58,396 nt of DNA, from NCBI GenBank assembly GCA_016763315.1, contig JAESTZ010000021.1, forward strand, positions 1-58,396. The letters run 5' to 3'. This document shows, piece by piece, positions 35,982 through 45,988 of this stretch (positions are counted from its first letter, which is position 1; every line of letters starts with the position of its first letter). The notes under the pieces were generated by a model, which was not told the origin of the DNA, searched no databases, and saw only the letters and a program-made list of their open reading frames with translations. Source of the stretch: Robiginitomaculum sp. (lineage in GTDB: Bacteria; Pseudomonadota; Alphaproteobacteria; Caulobacterales; Maricaulaceae). The position numbers were made by a program, and so were the translations under genes.

Positions 35982-36983
35982 ATGACAATTCAAATCCAAA
36001 ATATAACTCTGGATAATCCTGTAGTTCTAGCCCCAATGTCGGGAATTAGTGATTTACCCTTTCGCAAACTAGTACGCAAGCTAGGTGCTGGCCTGGTGGT
36101 GAGTGAAATGACTGCTAGTGAATTGCTTGTGGCTGGTCGTAAAGATGTAGTTCGCAAAATTTCCAATGATGCCGGATCAGAACCATTTGTCGTACAATTG
36201 GCCGGTAGAGAAGCTAGGTGGATGGCCAGAGGAGCAAGAATCGCAGCTGATGCCGGAGCCCATATAATTGACATAAATATGGGTTGTCCGGCTCGTAAGG
36301 TGACAAAAGGGGCATCTGGTTCGGCCTTAATGCGTGATTTGGATCACGCACTCACGTTAATTGAGGCTGTGATTTCTGCGGTTGAAATTCCAGTAACTTT
36401 GAAAATGCGCTTGGGGTGGGATCATTCGAGTATAAACGCACCGGAACTCGCAAAGCGGGCGGAAGATGCTGGGGTATCTATGATTTGTGTTCACGGCAGA
36501 ACTCGTTGCCAGTTTTATAAAGGTTCAGCTAATTGGTCGATGGTTAGGCAAGTCAAAGAGGCTATATCAGTGCCGTTGCTGGTTAATGGGGATATATGTT
36601 CAACCAAAGATGCTCGGACAGCTTTAGACTTGTCAGGTGCGGACGGGGTAATGATCGGTAGAGCAGCTTGTGGCAGGCCGTGGCTTCCCGGGATGATTGC
36701 CGATGAATTAGCTGGTAGAGTAGGGCGGATCCCAACTCTGGAACAACAACTAGGTTACTTACTTGAGCAATTTACCGGAAGTCTTGAGCTATACGGCCCA
36801 ATAGCTGGAGTTAAAATGTTTCGTAAACATATCGCATGGACTATTGATGTGGCTTTCGGGGCAAAAACTAGCCCTGAGCTTATTGGTTTTCGTTCAACAG
36901 TTTGCCGTAAGAGCGATGCTATGGAAATTCGTGAAATGTTAAGTGAGCTATTTTATGGAAAACATGAACTGTCAAAATCATGA
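35982..36983 (+). CDS. dusB: tRNA-dihydrouridine synthase B
   Basis: A 333-aa FMN-dependent enzyme reducing uridines in tRNA D loops. [31 protein letters not shown] (catalytic Cys), [31 protein letters not shown] and [13 protein letters not shown] are in the usual order. ATG at 35982 gives the family start; the frame is open further upstream but without conserved sequence. It overlaps the next gene by four bases, the classical dusB(nifR3)-ntr arrangement. Confidence 0.95.
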   Translation: MTIQIQNITLDNPVVLAPMSGISDLPFRKLVRKLGAGLVVSEMTASELLVAGRKDVVRKISNDAGSEPFVVQLAGREARWMARGARIAADAGAHIIDINMGCPARKVTKGASGSALMRDLDHALTLIEAVISAVEIPVTLKMRLGWDHSSINAPELAKRAEDAGVSMICVHGRTRCQFYKGSANWSMVRQVKEAISVPLLVNGDICSTKDARTALDLSGADGVMIGRAACGRPWLPGMIADELAGRVGRIPTLEQQLGYLLEQFTGSLELYGPIAGVKMFRKHIAWTIDVAFGAKTSPELIGFRSTVCRKSDAMEIREMLSELFYGKHELSKS

Positions 36984-38275
36984 ATAAAAAGTTGGTTATA
37001 TTGATAGCGGTCGGCAATCAATCCGGACGGGCGGATTTAGCAAAAGATATTGCTGCATTGGGCTATAAAGTGCGAGCAACTGATGACTTGTCAATTGTGT
37101 TGAAAATGACAAGTAAGGAACAATTTTCATTGGTTGTTCTTGATGTGGATTTATTTGATTCCGAGCGAAATGGTTTTGATGTTCTACAAGAAATAGTTCG
37201 TACTGTACCAAAGTGTCCAGTAATAGCCTTGGGAGGTGATAATACAGTTTTGGCGTCTTTATTAGCCTCTCGATTTGGCGCGATAGATTTCTTTGCCCGG
37301 CCATATAGTTTTTCTTCGTTGGCCTCGACTATTAAGAGTGCCTTGGTGAATCCTTCAAAAGAAGGCGCGGTAATTTCGAATGGCTCCATTGCTCCGTTGG
37401 TCGCTAAATCCAGTGCAATGCAACAGGTGATACGAGATATTACAAATTCTGCACGGTCCAGTTTGCCGGTACTAATTAGTGGTTCTTCCGGAAGTGGCAA
37501 GTTTTTGGCAGCTAACCTAATTCATAAGTATGGCAAGCTGATAAACAATAAATTGCACTGTTTTGTTCCAAGCACTGATTTAAACTTGTTAAATAATGTA
37601 AAGGCTGGCGACACTTTGGTGTTAAGGCGTTTGAATATGTTCTCAAAACAAAATCAGTACTTACTATGTGACTGGTTTGATGCAAATGAACGAACGAAAG
37701 TCCCTGCAAGAGTTATATCTCTTTTTTGCAATCAACCTGCAGTTACCACCGTGCCAAATGATATTATTCCTGAATTGTTAAGTAGGCTGCAAGTTTTGCA
37801 TATAGAGTTTCCTGATCTGCAACAGCGACGGGATGATATTAGTGAATTGGCTAGGGAGTTTATGGGACAAGCCTCAGGCTACCAAAAGACTTTAAATGAT
37901 GAAGCTATAGAATTGTTGTTAGTTCATTTTTGTAAAGGTAATGCTAGGGAGCTTAAAAATTTAATGTCGCGAACAGCTACCCAGTTTAATTCTCGTGTTA
38001 TTAACGCTTCACAAATCCGTCAATTATTAGAATATCAACTTAGCGTAAAAAAAACTAAACCAGACATTAGTTTAATGTTAGAGACCTTAGTGTCTACGCA
38101 AGTGGAACAAAAGAACTTATACCAGCATATTATCGATATTGTTGAAAAACCCTTGCTAGAAATAACGCTTCACCGGACAGGTAACAATCAGATTAGAGCC
38201 GCCAAATTGCTAGGAATAAATCGCAATACGCTTCGCAAAAAAATGCAACGGCATTTTTTATTACAAAAAAAGTGA
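36980..38275 (+). CDS. Degenerate NtrC-like regulator at the ntrC position
   Basis: A 431-aa protein with the NtrC layout. The receiver keeps a possible phospho-acceptor (Asp55 in LVVLDVDLF) but has VGN where the acidic pair should be, and ARPYS replaces the EKPF motif. The AAA+ part keeps Walker A (GSSGSGK, 168-174), but the segment to Walker B is about 30 residues short, so GAFTGA is gone, and Walker B reads DTLVLRRLN without Asp-Glu. The Fis-type HTH ([20 protein letters not shown]) is fully kept. It likely binds NtrC-type DNA sites but cannot remodel sigma-54 polymerase. The ntrB gene normally found before it is missing. Overlaps dusB by four bases. Confidence 0.85.
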   Translation: MNKKLVILIAVGNQSGRADLAKDIAALGYKVRATDDLSIVLKMTSKEQFSLVVLDVDLFDSERNGFDVLQEIVRTVPKCPVIALGGDNTVLASLLASRFGAIDFFARPYSFSSLASTIKSALVNPSKEGAVISNGSIAPLVAKSSAMQQVIRDITNSARSSLPVLISGSSGSGKFLAANLIHKYGKLINNKLHCFVPSTDLNLLNNVKAGDTLVLRRLNMFSKQNQYLLCDWFDANERTKVPARVISLFCNQPAVTTVPNDIIPELLSRLQVLHIEFPDLQQRRDDISELAREFMGQASGYQKTLNDEAIELLLVHFCKGNARELKNLMSRTATQFNSRVINASQIRQLLEYQLSVKKTKPDISLMLETLVSTQVEQKNLYQHIIDIVEKPLLEITLHRTGNNQIRAAKLLGINRNTLRKKMQRHFLLQKK

Positions 38276-38357
38276 CTATTTCGCAACAATATGTTGATTT
38301 TGCGCAACACATAGGACAGTGTGTAAGCAAGTGAGCTTGTTTAGGCGTTAAAATTAT

Positions 38358-40562
38358 ATGAGCGTGTACAGTAATACAAATCAGGTGGCCGAAAGGTTTT
38401 CGCGGCCACTTAACCTTTTATCCTCAGCTATCTTTGGCGCGCTTTATGCTCTGACAATATCAGTAACGGTTTTGTCTGCCTTTTTTGCTCTTTCTGGAGC
38501 AGGTAAATTAGGCCCCGCAAGTCAACCTTTATATTATATACTATTGTTTAATTTGATACTTATCATTGGCTTAGCCATTTTTATTGGTATTAAACTATTA
38601 CGGTTAATGCGTAAGTCTTCAACCGATGAATTTGCGCCACGACTTCATGTTCGTTTTGCAACATTATTTAGTGGCGCTGCAATTTTACCGGCAATCATTG
38701 TCGGTGTGTTTTTTGCAATAGTTTATTCGCAGGGTATAGAGAATTGGTTTTCACCAGTTGTCGAGACCGCTGTTAATAAAGCGGCCATAGTTGCCGAGGC
38801 TGCGTTCAATGCTGAACGTGACGAGGTTGTTAGCGAAATTAGGCCAATGGCAATTGACTTGAACCAGCCAGAAGCCGTGGAACAATTTGTTGGCGGACCG
38901 ATAATTTACACAAATTATCTACGCTTACAGGCTGAACATCGCTTTTTTCAATCAGCATACATCATTGATAATCACGGAACCATACTATCATTAACCGAAT
39001 TTGATGGAGCCCCTCCATTTGCAACACCAACGGTCGAGGCTTTCGAGGCCGCAGACTCTGGAAGTATAAACCTGCATTTTGAAAATGATCAAAACCTGAT
39101 ACGAGGGTTGTACAAGCTACAGTCTTATGAAAATGCGTATTTATACGTGGCAAGATACGCCACTAGCGGTAGCTTGTTGAACTTGGTAGAGGCGCAAAAT
39201 GCTAGGGTTGCTTACCGAGAAGCCAATTCACAGCGAGGGCGGCTTACCCGCTCTTTCGTTCTTGTTTATTTGGAAATCGCTCTATTGGTATTGATTGGTG
39301 CTGTATGGGTTGGGCTGGCTGCTGCAAATCAGGTAGTGCTGCCGATCGGAAGGCTGGCGCAAGCAGCACATCGAGTGCGTGACGGAGATTTGTCTGTACA
39401 ATTATTACCAAGCAGTCAAAATGACGAAGTCGCAAGCCTTACGCGTGACTTTAATGAAATGACTATTAGACTTGCGACCCAGCGTTCAGATTTAATTGCC
39501 GCGCACGATATGGCAGAACAACGCAGAAGGTTCATGGAAACTGTATTCTCCGGGGTGAGTGCAGGGGTGTTTGGCATCAACAGTGAACTGGACATAACAT
39601 TGGCAAATCTATCTGCATGTGAATTATTAAACCTTGATGCGGAAAAAATTGCTGGGAAAAACGTCTTGCAAGTTGCTCCGATTTTTAAGAGTTTGATTGA
39701 TCAGCTCGAAGATGCAGCTTTGAGTCCGATTCATAGTATCGTTGAGTTTGAAAAGAAAAATCAACAACTTATTTTGAATGTTATAATTACGCCCGATGGG
39801 GGTAATGGTTATGTAATTACTTTTGATGATATGAGTAAAATTGTTTCAGATCAACGTAGTGCCGCATGGAGAGAAGTCGCACGACGTATTGCCCATGAAA
39901 TACGTAACCCATTAACGCCAATACAATTGTCTGCTGAAAGATTGCGGCGTAAATACAGCAAAGAAATCACTACTAGTCCTGATGTTTTCGACAGGTGTAT
40001 CAATACAATAATTCGTCAGGTTGGCGACATAGGCCATATGGTTGATGAATTTTCGTCCTTTGCCAGAATGCCCCAGCCCAAGATTGAATCTGTCAATTTA
40101 GCTGACCTAGTTAAAGAAACCGCCTTTAGTCAGCAAGTTTCTTTTCCCGATGTTGAGATAACAACTGACGATTTAGATATGTCAATAATGGTTGACTGCG
40201 ACTCTAGGCTTTCTTCACAAGCGCTGTTGAACATCCTAAAAAACGCAGCAGAGTCAACGTCTTCAAGCATTGATGGACAAGCAAACCTGAACCCTCATGT
40301 GCGAATAAGAACTGCAAAGTTAGGCAAATGCGCACTGTTGGATGTCATTGATAATGGCCCTGGTTGGCCGAGTAATAATCGTCAAAAATTAACTGAGCCA
40401 TACTTTACAACCAGACAAAAGGGTACAGGTCTTGGCTTAGCAATAGTTAAAAGAATAATGGAAGACCATAATGGACAGCTTGAGCTGCTTGATAGAGATG
40501 ACGGTAAGACAGGGGCTGTCGCTAGGCTTATATTCCCGCGTACAAAACAGGAGGACAGTTGA
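38358..40562 (+). CDS. ntrY: NtrY membrane sensor histidine kinase
   Basis: A 734-aa kinase. Three or four hydrophobic segments lie in the first 330 residues with a periplasmic loop; a HAMP domain follows (ANQVVLPIGRLAQAAHRVRD), then PAS (around 390-480), HisKA with REVARRIAHEIRNPLTPIQL (phospho-His) and HATPase_c with NILKNAAES, VIDNGPGWP and GTGLGLAIVKRIMEDH. NtrY with NtrX controls nitrogen, redox and envelope genes in Alphaproteobacteria. The stop overlaps ntrX. Here it is the only intact kinase in the cluster. Confidence 0.95.
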   Translation: MSVYSNTNQVAERFSRPLNLLSSAIFGALYALTISVTVLSAFFALSGAGKLGPASQPLYYILLFNLILIIGLAIFIGIKLLRLMRKSSTDEFAPRLHVRFATLFSGAAILPAIIVGVFFAIVYSQGIENWFSPVVETAVNKAAIVAEAAFNAERDEVVSEIRPMAIDLNQPEAVEQFVGGPIIYTNYLRLQAEHRFFQSAYIIDNHGTILSLTEFDGAPPFATPTVEAFEAADSGSINLHFENDQNLIRGLYKLQSYENAYLYVARYATSGSLLNLVEAQNARVAYREANSQRGRLTRSFVLVYLEIALLVLIGAVWVGLAAANQVVLPIGRLAQAAHRVRDGDLSVQLLPSSQNDEVASLTRDFNEMTIRLATQRSDLIAAHDMAEQRRRFMETVFSGVSAGVFGINSELDITLANLSACELLNLDAEKIAGKNVLQVAPIFKSLIDQLEDAALSPIHSIVEFEKKNQQLILNVIITPDGGNGYVITFDDMSKIVSDQRSAAWREVARRIAHEIRNPLTPIQLSAERLRRKYSKEITTSPDVFDRCINTIIRQVGDIGHMVDEFSSFARMPQPKIESVNLADLVKETAFSQQVSFPDVEITTDDLDMSIMVDCDSRLSSQALLNILKNAAESTSSSIDGQANLNPHVRIRTAKLGKCALLDVIDNGPGWPSNNRQKLTEPYFTTRQKGTGLGLAIVKRIMEDHNGQLELLDRDDGKTGAVARLIFPRTKQEDS

Positions 40563-41956
40563 TGTCTGCTGATATATTGATTGTAGATGACGAAGAAGAT
40601 ATCCGTGAGTTAATAAGCGGGATATTGGAAGATGAGGGTTATCAAACCCGAACAGCAGCTAGTTCAGATCAGGCGCTGCAGGAGGTCCAGACAAGAAAAC
40701 CGGCGCTTGTTGTCCTAGATGTTTGGTTGCAAGGGAGTGATATAGATGGCCTTGGCGTGCTGGAAGAGGTAAAACGTCTTGATAGTTCTTTGCCTGTTAT
40801 TTTGATTTCCGGCCACGGAACAATAGAAACCGCTGTAGCGGCTATTCGTAAAGGGGCATACGATTTTGTTGAAAAACCGTTCAAGAGCGAGAGATTATTG
40901 TTACTAGTTCGACGAGCGCTTGAATTATCAAAACTAAAAAGGGAAAATCTCGCCCTTAAAGCCAAGGATGTTGCTAATATAGAGTTGATTGGTAATTCTT
41001 CAAAAGTTAATTCAATCCGACAAATCGTTCAAAAAGTAGCACAAGCAAACTCAAGAGTAATGGTTCTTGGTGGTATGGGGGCTGGAAAGGAAACTATTGC
41101 TCGAGCAATTCACTTACAATCGCATCGTGCTGATGGGGAGTTTGTAGTAGTAAATGCATCTACTCTTGATCCTGAATCTGTTGAGAGAGAATTGTTTGGA
41201 ATTGAAGATAATCGTGGAAGAACCACTAAAACCGGTTTGTTTGAACAAGCCCATATGGGCACCTTATATATTGATGAGGTAACAGATATGCCCCTGCAAA
41301 CACAGGGTAAAATATTGAGAATACTCGTTGGGCAAAGGTTCAGGCGTTTAGGGGGGCAGCACCCAGTAGATGTAGACGTTCGAGTGATCAGTTCCTCCTC
41401 AAGAAATTTGCAATCAGAAATTTCCTTAGGTAAATTCAGAGAGGATTTGTATCATAGATTGAATGTTGTTCCGGTTGTTGTGCCATCTCTAATTGAACGG
41501 CGAGAAGACATTCCCGATCTGGTACGTTTTTTTGCGGATAAAATCTGCACTAGCTCCGGGCTGGTCAAAAGAAAAATTGGCGATGATGTTATGGGGTGGA
41601 TGCAGGCGGCTGATTGGCCAGGGAATGTGCGGCAATTACGAAATTATGTTGAAAGGTTGATGATACTCGCTGATGGTTCTGGTGGACAGGTCATTACATT
41701 GTCACATATTCCGGATAATAACGAGACGACTAATGAACAAAGCGGAATTAGTGTGGAGCGTCTTGTCTCATTGTCTTTGCGTGAAGCCCGGGTTGAATTT
41801 GAACGAGAATACTTAAATGTCCAAATCAGTCGCTTTGGCGGTAACATTTCAAAAACAGCAAGTTATATAGGCATGGAGCGCTCTGCATTGCATCGCAAAC
41901 TTAAAACGCTCGGTATCGGTTCAAGCAGGAATTTAATTCCCGGAGAAGATGAATGA
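40559..41956 (+). CDS. ntrX: NtrX response regulator
   Basis: A 465-aa regulator. Receiver: LIVDDEEDIRELI (acidic pair), VVLDVWLQGSDIDG (phospho-Asp) and FVEKPF. AAA+: GGMGAGKETIARAIH (Walker A) and GTLYIDEVTDMP (Walker B) are intact, but GAFTGA is replaced by GIEDNRGRTTKTG, as in other NtrX proteins, which therefore need not act through sigma-54. Fis-type HTH near the end (NISKTASYIGMERSALHRKL). Overlaps ntrY by four bases and trkA by four. Confidence 0.95.
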   Translation: MMSADILIVDDEEDIRELISGILEDEGYQTRTAASSDQALQEVQTRKPALVVLDVWLQGSDIDGLGVLEEVKRLDSSLPVILISGHGTIETAVAAIRKGAYDFVEKPFKSERLLLLVRRALELSKLKRENLALKAKDVANIELIGNSSKVNSIRQIVQKVAQANSRVMVLGGMGAGKETIARAIHLQSHRADGEFVVVNASTLDPESVERELFGIEDNRGRTTKTGLFEQAHMGTLYIDEVTDMPLQTQGKILRILVGQRFRRLGGQHPVDVDVRVISSSSRNLQSEISLGKFREDLYHRLNVVPVVVPSLIERREDIPDLVRFFADKICTSSGLVKRKIGDDVMGWMQAADWPGNVRQLRNYVERLMILADGSGGQVITLSHIPDNNETTNEQSGISVERLVSLSLREARVEFEREYLNVQISRFGGNISKTASYIGMERSALHRKLKTLGIGSSRNLIPGEDE

Positions 41957-43326
41957 AAGTAATCATTTGCGGAGCAGGAAGGGTTGGCTATGGTATTGCG
42001 CAGAAACTTTGTACTGAAAATAATGAAGTAACTGTAATTGATATCTCCGCCAAACTTGTACAAAAAATTAGTACTAACCTCGATGTTAGGGGGATTGTTG
42101 GTCACGGCTCACACCCGGATGTGTTAGTGCGTGCCGGTATTAAATCTACCGACATGATAATTGCGGTCACTCATTTGGACGAGGTTAATATGGTAGCCTG
42201 TCAATTGGCCCATTCTTTATTTAGCGTTCAAACTAAAATAGCCAGAATAAGAGCAAAAAACTACCTTGATAAAGCTTGGCGTGATTTGTTTTCACAAAAC
42301 CATATGCCGATTGATGTGATTATCTCTCCCGAAGAGGAGGTTGCCAAAGCGGTTATGCAAAGGGTCACCACGCCCGGAGCCTTTATGAATACCCCATTTT
42401 CAAAGGGTCAGGTTAGCTTACTCGGTGTTAGACTGCTTGATAACTGTCCTGTTTCAAACACTCAATTATCGCAGTTAACTGAATTATTTCCGGATCTTAA
42501 TTCTATGGTCGTCGGAGTGAAAAGAGCTGGAAAACTGTTTGTTCCAAAAGGAGAAGATCAAATACTCGCCGGAGACGAAATATATGTGATATGCCACGCT
42601 GATCAAGTGGCTCGCACGCTAGATATATTAGGTCGAAATGAGGATCGTGGTCGAAAAATCATCATGATTGGCGGTGGAAATATCGGGGTTAATTTAGCGC
42701 AAGAGCTTGAGCATTTACCAGGAGTAAGGGTGCGAATGATCGAGGTTGATAAAGAAACTGCTGAAAAAGCTTCGATTGCACTAAAAAAGACCGTGGTTTT
42801 ACACGGCGATGGATTAGATAGAGATACTTTAATAGAGGCTGGAGTAAATGGCGCTGATATAGTCATTAGCCTGAGTAATGATGACCGGGTCAATGTCCTG
42901 TCTGCTGGTCTGGCCAAAGAAGCGGGCGTGCGAAGAGCCTTATGTCTGGTAAATGACCGAACACTGGATTCATTAAAGGAGCCATTAGGCGTCGACATAT
43001 TTATTGACCCACGAGAGACCACTATATCGACAATTTTGCAACACGTTCGACGTGGACGTATCATTTCAGTGCAAAGTGTAGAGGATGGCAAAGCGGAAGT
43101 TATAGAGGCATTGGCTCTTACTACCTCACCCTTGGTGGGGCGGCCTTTGCGGGACTTGGATATACCAGATGGTATTCGTGTCGGAGCCGTCACCCGTGAT
43201 GGAGAGATGTTATTTCCAAGTGGTTCTTTTATTATCAAACCTGATGACCATGTCATTTTATTTGTTGAGCAATCTGAAATACCTGCTGTCGAAAAAATGT
43301 TCCGTGTAAGCAAAGATTATTTCTGA
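41953..43326 (+). CDS. trkA: Trk potassium uptake regulatory subunit TrkA
   Basis: A 457-aa cytoplasmic protein with two RCK_N/RCK_C repeats. IICGAGRVGYGIAQKL at residues 3-18 and IIMIGGGNIGVNLAQEL around 236-252 are the two Rossmann NAD-binding motifs. It gates the TrkH channel. Overlaps ntrX by four bases; trkH follows. Confidence 0.96.
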   Translation: MKVIICGAGRVGYGIAQKLCTENNEVTVIDISAKLVQKISTNLDVRGIVGHGSHPDVLVRAGIKSTDMIIAVTHLDEVNMVACQLAHSLFSVQTKIARIRAKNYLDKAWRDLFSQNHMPIDVIISPEEEVAKAVMQRVTTPGAFMNTPFSKGQVSLLGVRLLDNCPVSNTQLSQLTELFPDLNSMVVGVKRAGKLFVPKGEDQILAGDEIYVICHADQVARTLDILGRNEDRGRKIIMIGGGNIGVNLAQELEHLPGVRVRMIEVDKETAEKASIALKKTVVLHGDGLDRDTLIEAGVNGADIVISLSNDDRVNVLSAGLAKEAGVRRALCLVNDRTLDSLKEPLGVDIFIDPRETTISTILQHVRRGRIISVQSVEDGKAEVIEALALTTSPLVGRPLRDLDIPDGIRVGAVTRDGEMLFPSGSFIIKPDDHVILFVEQSEIPAVEKMFRVSKDYF

Positions 43327-43372
43327 AGCAGATTTTAGGTCGTTTATTGTTCTAACTTCATAGCTAGGGGGA

Positions 43373-44788
43373 TTGAAAATAGTAACCATATTGAAAATTC
43401 TTTCCTATGCCTGCTTTGGCCTGTCAGCTTTATCATTGATAAGCGTTGGCATAGCTATCGGGTTTTCTGAACCGGCAGCTGTTATGGCTTTTAGTTTTTG
43501 CGGTTTTGTTAGCGGTAGTATTGGTGTGATTTTCTCCTTGATTGTTAGGGGGGCTGAAATACAACTTTCTAGTCGTAGATCAATAATTTTGCTTATTTCC
43601 TTTTGGCTTTTTATGCCTTTATTAGCAATGATTCCGATAATGGAAGTGAACGCTTCTGAGGGGTGGGTTAGAGCCTATATTGATACAATCTCCCACTTTA
43701 CTACTACTGGAGCTAGGATTTCTCAAATTAGTCAATTGCCGGTTTCATTTGGCTTTTGGCATGCAGGATTACAGTGGCTTGGCGGCTACGCCTCCATTAT
43801 TATGGCGTTATTGGTGTTGGCTCCGTTAAATATGACAGCTCCCGGTGTGCACCGGTCGCCATTTTTGACTATTGAAAAAGGTAATGTTGCGGGCCGGATA
43901 AAATTGATTTGCTGGAGCATGTTGCTTGTTTATGGCGGTCTTTCACTAATTATTCTAATAACGATGCTTGTTTCAGGAGTCGATATTTACGATGCTATAT
44001 TGGTAACAATGGGATCGGTTTCAACTGGAGGTTACACCTCTTATGGAATGGATTATCAGACAGTTACAGGAAGTATTGGTAGTTGGGTAGGATTGGTTGG
44101 TATGATGTTCGGTGCAATGGGGTTTGCTTTACACTGGGATGTAATACAGTTCCGCGCTAGTTATCATAATGATAGAGAAACTGTCGGGTTTTTGTTCTTA
44201 ATAATCGCTGCAGGAATGTTGTTTTGGGCTTTAGGACAACCATTTCTGTCTGCTTTGAAGAACTCCATTTCTCTTCTCACGACCGCTGCTGTACCAATGA
44301 CAAAAGAAGGGTTTTCCGCAATACCAACACCTGTGATATTGGCATTAGTTCTGATCGGTGGCGCGGCGGTTTCAACAGCGGGAGGGGTGAAAATAATACG
44401 ATTTATAATTTTATTCAAACAAACCTCTATGGATTTATCAAAGCTTTCCCACCCATCAAGCACAAACTCTATTAAGTTCAAACAAGTTCTTATTACTCCA
44501 CAGGAGTTAGTTGGGTTATGGGCGTATGTGTTAGGTTATGCTGCGGTCATTGCTTTGGTTGTCATTGCTTTAGGGTTTAACGGCATTGAATTTGCTGATG
44601 CTAGCTCATTAACAATCATATCAATTTCTAATGCTGGACCGGCTTATATTTCCCCAGATGGCCTTGCTGGAGATTTTTCTACTCTGTCCGATTATTCATT
44701 ATTACTTTTAGGGCTGGTAATGGTATTGGGTCGGGTTGAAATACTTGCCGCAGTAGCCATTCTCTCGCCTGAATTTTGGAAACAATAA
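43373..44788 (+). CDS. trkH: Trk potassium uptake channel TrkH
   Basis: About 471 aa with 10 to 12 hydrophobic helices. Four pore-loop segments are visible: SHFTTTGARI, GSVSTGGYTSYG, GAAVSTAGGVKI and SISNAGPAYI, giving the Gly-based selectivity filter. The start is uncertain: TTG at 43373 is only one base from the AGGGGG ribosome-binding-like run, and no ATG or GTG is near. A lost base upstream would explain this. Works with TrkA for K+ uptake. Confidence 0.93.
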   Translation: MKIVTILKILSYACFGLSALSLISVGIAIGFSEPAAVMAFSFCGFVSGSIGVIFSLIVRGAEIQLSSRRSIILLISFWLFMPLLAMIPIMEVNASEGWVRAYIDTISHFTTTGARISQISQLPVSFGFWHAGLQWLGGYASIIMALLVLAPLNMTAPGVHRSPFLTIEKGNVAGRIKLICWSMLLVYGGLSLIILITMLVSGVDIYDAILVTMGSVSTGGYTSYGMDYQTVTGSIGSWVGLVGMMFGAMGFALHWDVIQFRASYHNDRETVGFLFLIIAAGMLFWALGQPFLSALKNSISLLTTAAVPMTKEGFSAIPTPVILALVLIGGAAVSTAGGVKIIRFIILFKQTSMDLSKLSHPSSTNSIKFKQVLITPQELVGLWAYVLGYAAVIALVVIALGFNGIEFADASSLTIISISNAGPAYISPDGLAGDFSTLSDYSLLLLGLVMVLGRVEILAAVAILSPEFWKQ

Positions 44789-44792
44789 TAAC

Positions 44793-45641
44793 ATGTCAAG
44801 AATCGCATATGTTAATGGAATTTATCTCCCTCATGCTGATGCCTCGGTGCATATAGAGGACAGAGGCTACCAATTCGCTGATGGTGTTTACGAAGTATGG
44901 AGTGTCAGGGGGGCAATCCTTCAAGACCATCAACCGCATCTTGATCGTTTGATGCGATCTTTATCTGAATTAAAAATCCCGATCACTTTTTCCACCGGCT
45001 CTTTAAATGTCATTTTGAATGAAATTATCCGTCGTAATCGGATAAACAGTGGAATGGTATATTTGCAAATCACCCGGGGGGTTGCACCCAGAGATCATGA
45101 ATGGCCGAAGTCTATAAAGCCGTCAATGGTACTAACTGCTAGATCAACCAGTTTTAGCGCGGCAGAAAAACAAGCCAACGCAGGTGTTGAGGTTATTACT
45201 TTACCCGATATTCGCTGGAAAAGGTGTGATATAAAATCTGTGTCTTTATTGCCAAATGTTTTGGCGAAACACCAAGCTAAAGAACAAGGCGCTTACGAAG
45301 CGTGGATGGTTGATAAACAGGGCTTTATAACCGAAGGTTCATCAACTAATGTCTGGATAATTAGTCAGGATAATGTACTTATTACACGCAATACCAGCAC
45401 ACGAATATTAAGCGGAGTTACTAGGCTGGCGGTAATTGAAATAGCAAAACAATTTCAACTAACCGTTGAAGAACGTAAATTCACAGTTTTGGAAGCACAG
45501 CAAGCCAAAGAAGCGTTTATTACCGCCGCAACTGCATTGGTAATGCCAGTCACCAAAATAGATGGCATGAAAATCAATACCGGTAAACCGGGGGCTGTTA
45601 CGTTGGCTTTACGAGAAGCGTATATAGGGCAGGGAGCATAA
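44793..45641 (+). CDS. dat: D-amino acid aminotransferase
   Basis: A 282-aa fold-type IV PLP enzyme. VHIEDRGYQFADGVYEVW is the family start; the PLP Lys lies in RCDIKSVSLLPNVLAK; EAWMVDKQGFITEGSSTNVW and ILSGVTRLAVIEIA follow. It converts D-Ala and 2-oxo acids to D-Glu and pyruvate. Its place between trkH and hfq is common in Alphaproteobacteria. A closely related branched-chain transaminase is less likely, given the gene context. Confidence 0.9.
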   Translation: MSRIAYVNGIYLPHADASVHIEDRGYQFADGVYEVWSVRGAILQDHQPHLDRLMRSLSELKIPITFSTGSLNVILNEIIRRNRINSGMVYLQITRGVAPRDHEWPKSIKPSMVLTARSTSFSAAEKQANAGVEVITLPDIRWKRCDIKSVSLLPNVLAKHQAKEQGAYEAWMVDKQGFITEGSSTNVWIISQDNVLITRNTSTRILSGVTRLAVIEIAKQFQLTVEERKFTVLEAQQAKEAFITAATALVMPVTKIDGMKINTGKPGAVTLALREAYIGQGA

Positions 45642-45736
45642 AGATAGTATTCTTGCTTAACTAGGTTCACATTGCCTGCTTGATAGGTTAATGAATAAGT
45701 ACGAATCGCTAATAATAAAAAAATCGGAGCATAATT

Positions 45737-45988
45737 ATGCCTAACGATAAGAAACAAAATTTACAAGACACGTTTCTAAATACAGTGCGCAAAACAAAAA
45801 CTCCGCTAACAATATTTTTGGTAAACGGTGTTAAATTGCAAGGTGTGGTTACTTGGTTTGATAATTTTTGTATGCTTTTACGCCGTGATGGACATTCTCA
45901 ATTAGTATATAAACATGCTATATCAACCATAATGCCATCGGCTCCGGTTTCTTTATTTGAACCTACCGACGAAGAAGCTCCCGATTGA
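45737..45988 (+). CDS. hfq: RNA chaperone Hfq
   Basis: An 83-aa Sm-like protein that pairs small RNAs with mRNAs. [20 protein letters not shown], then Sm1 with [17 protein letters not shown], and Sm2 with [10 protein letters not shown] are complete. The C-terminal tail is short and acidic, as usual in Alphaproteobacteria. Its stop overlaps the TTG start of hflX. Confidence 0.97.
   Translation: MPNDKKQNLQDTFLNTVRKTKTPLTIFLVNGVKLQGVVTWFDNFCMLLRRDGHSQLVYKHAISTIMPSAPVSLFEPTDEEAPD

Noticed and set aside
42603-43313. 236-aa minus-strand ORF
   Set aside because: It is the shadow of trkA; the plus-strand frame has all TrkA motifs.
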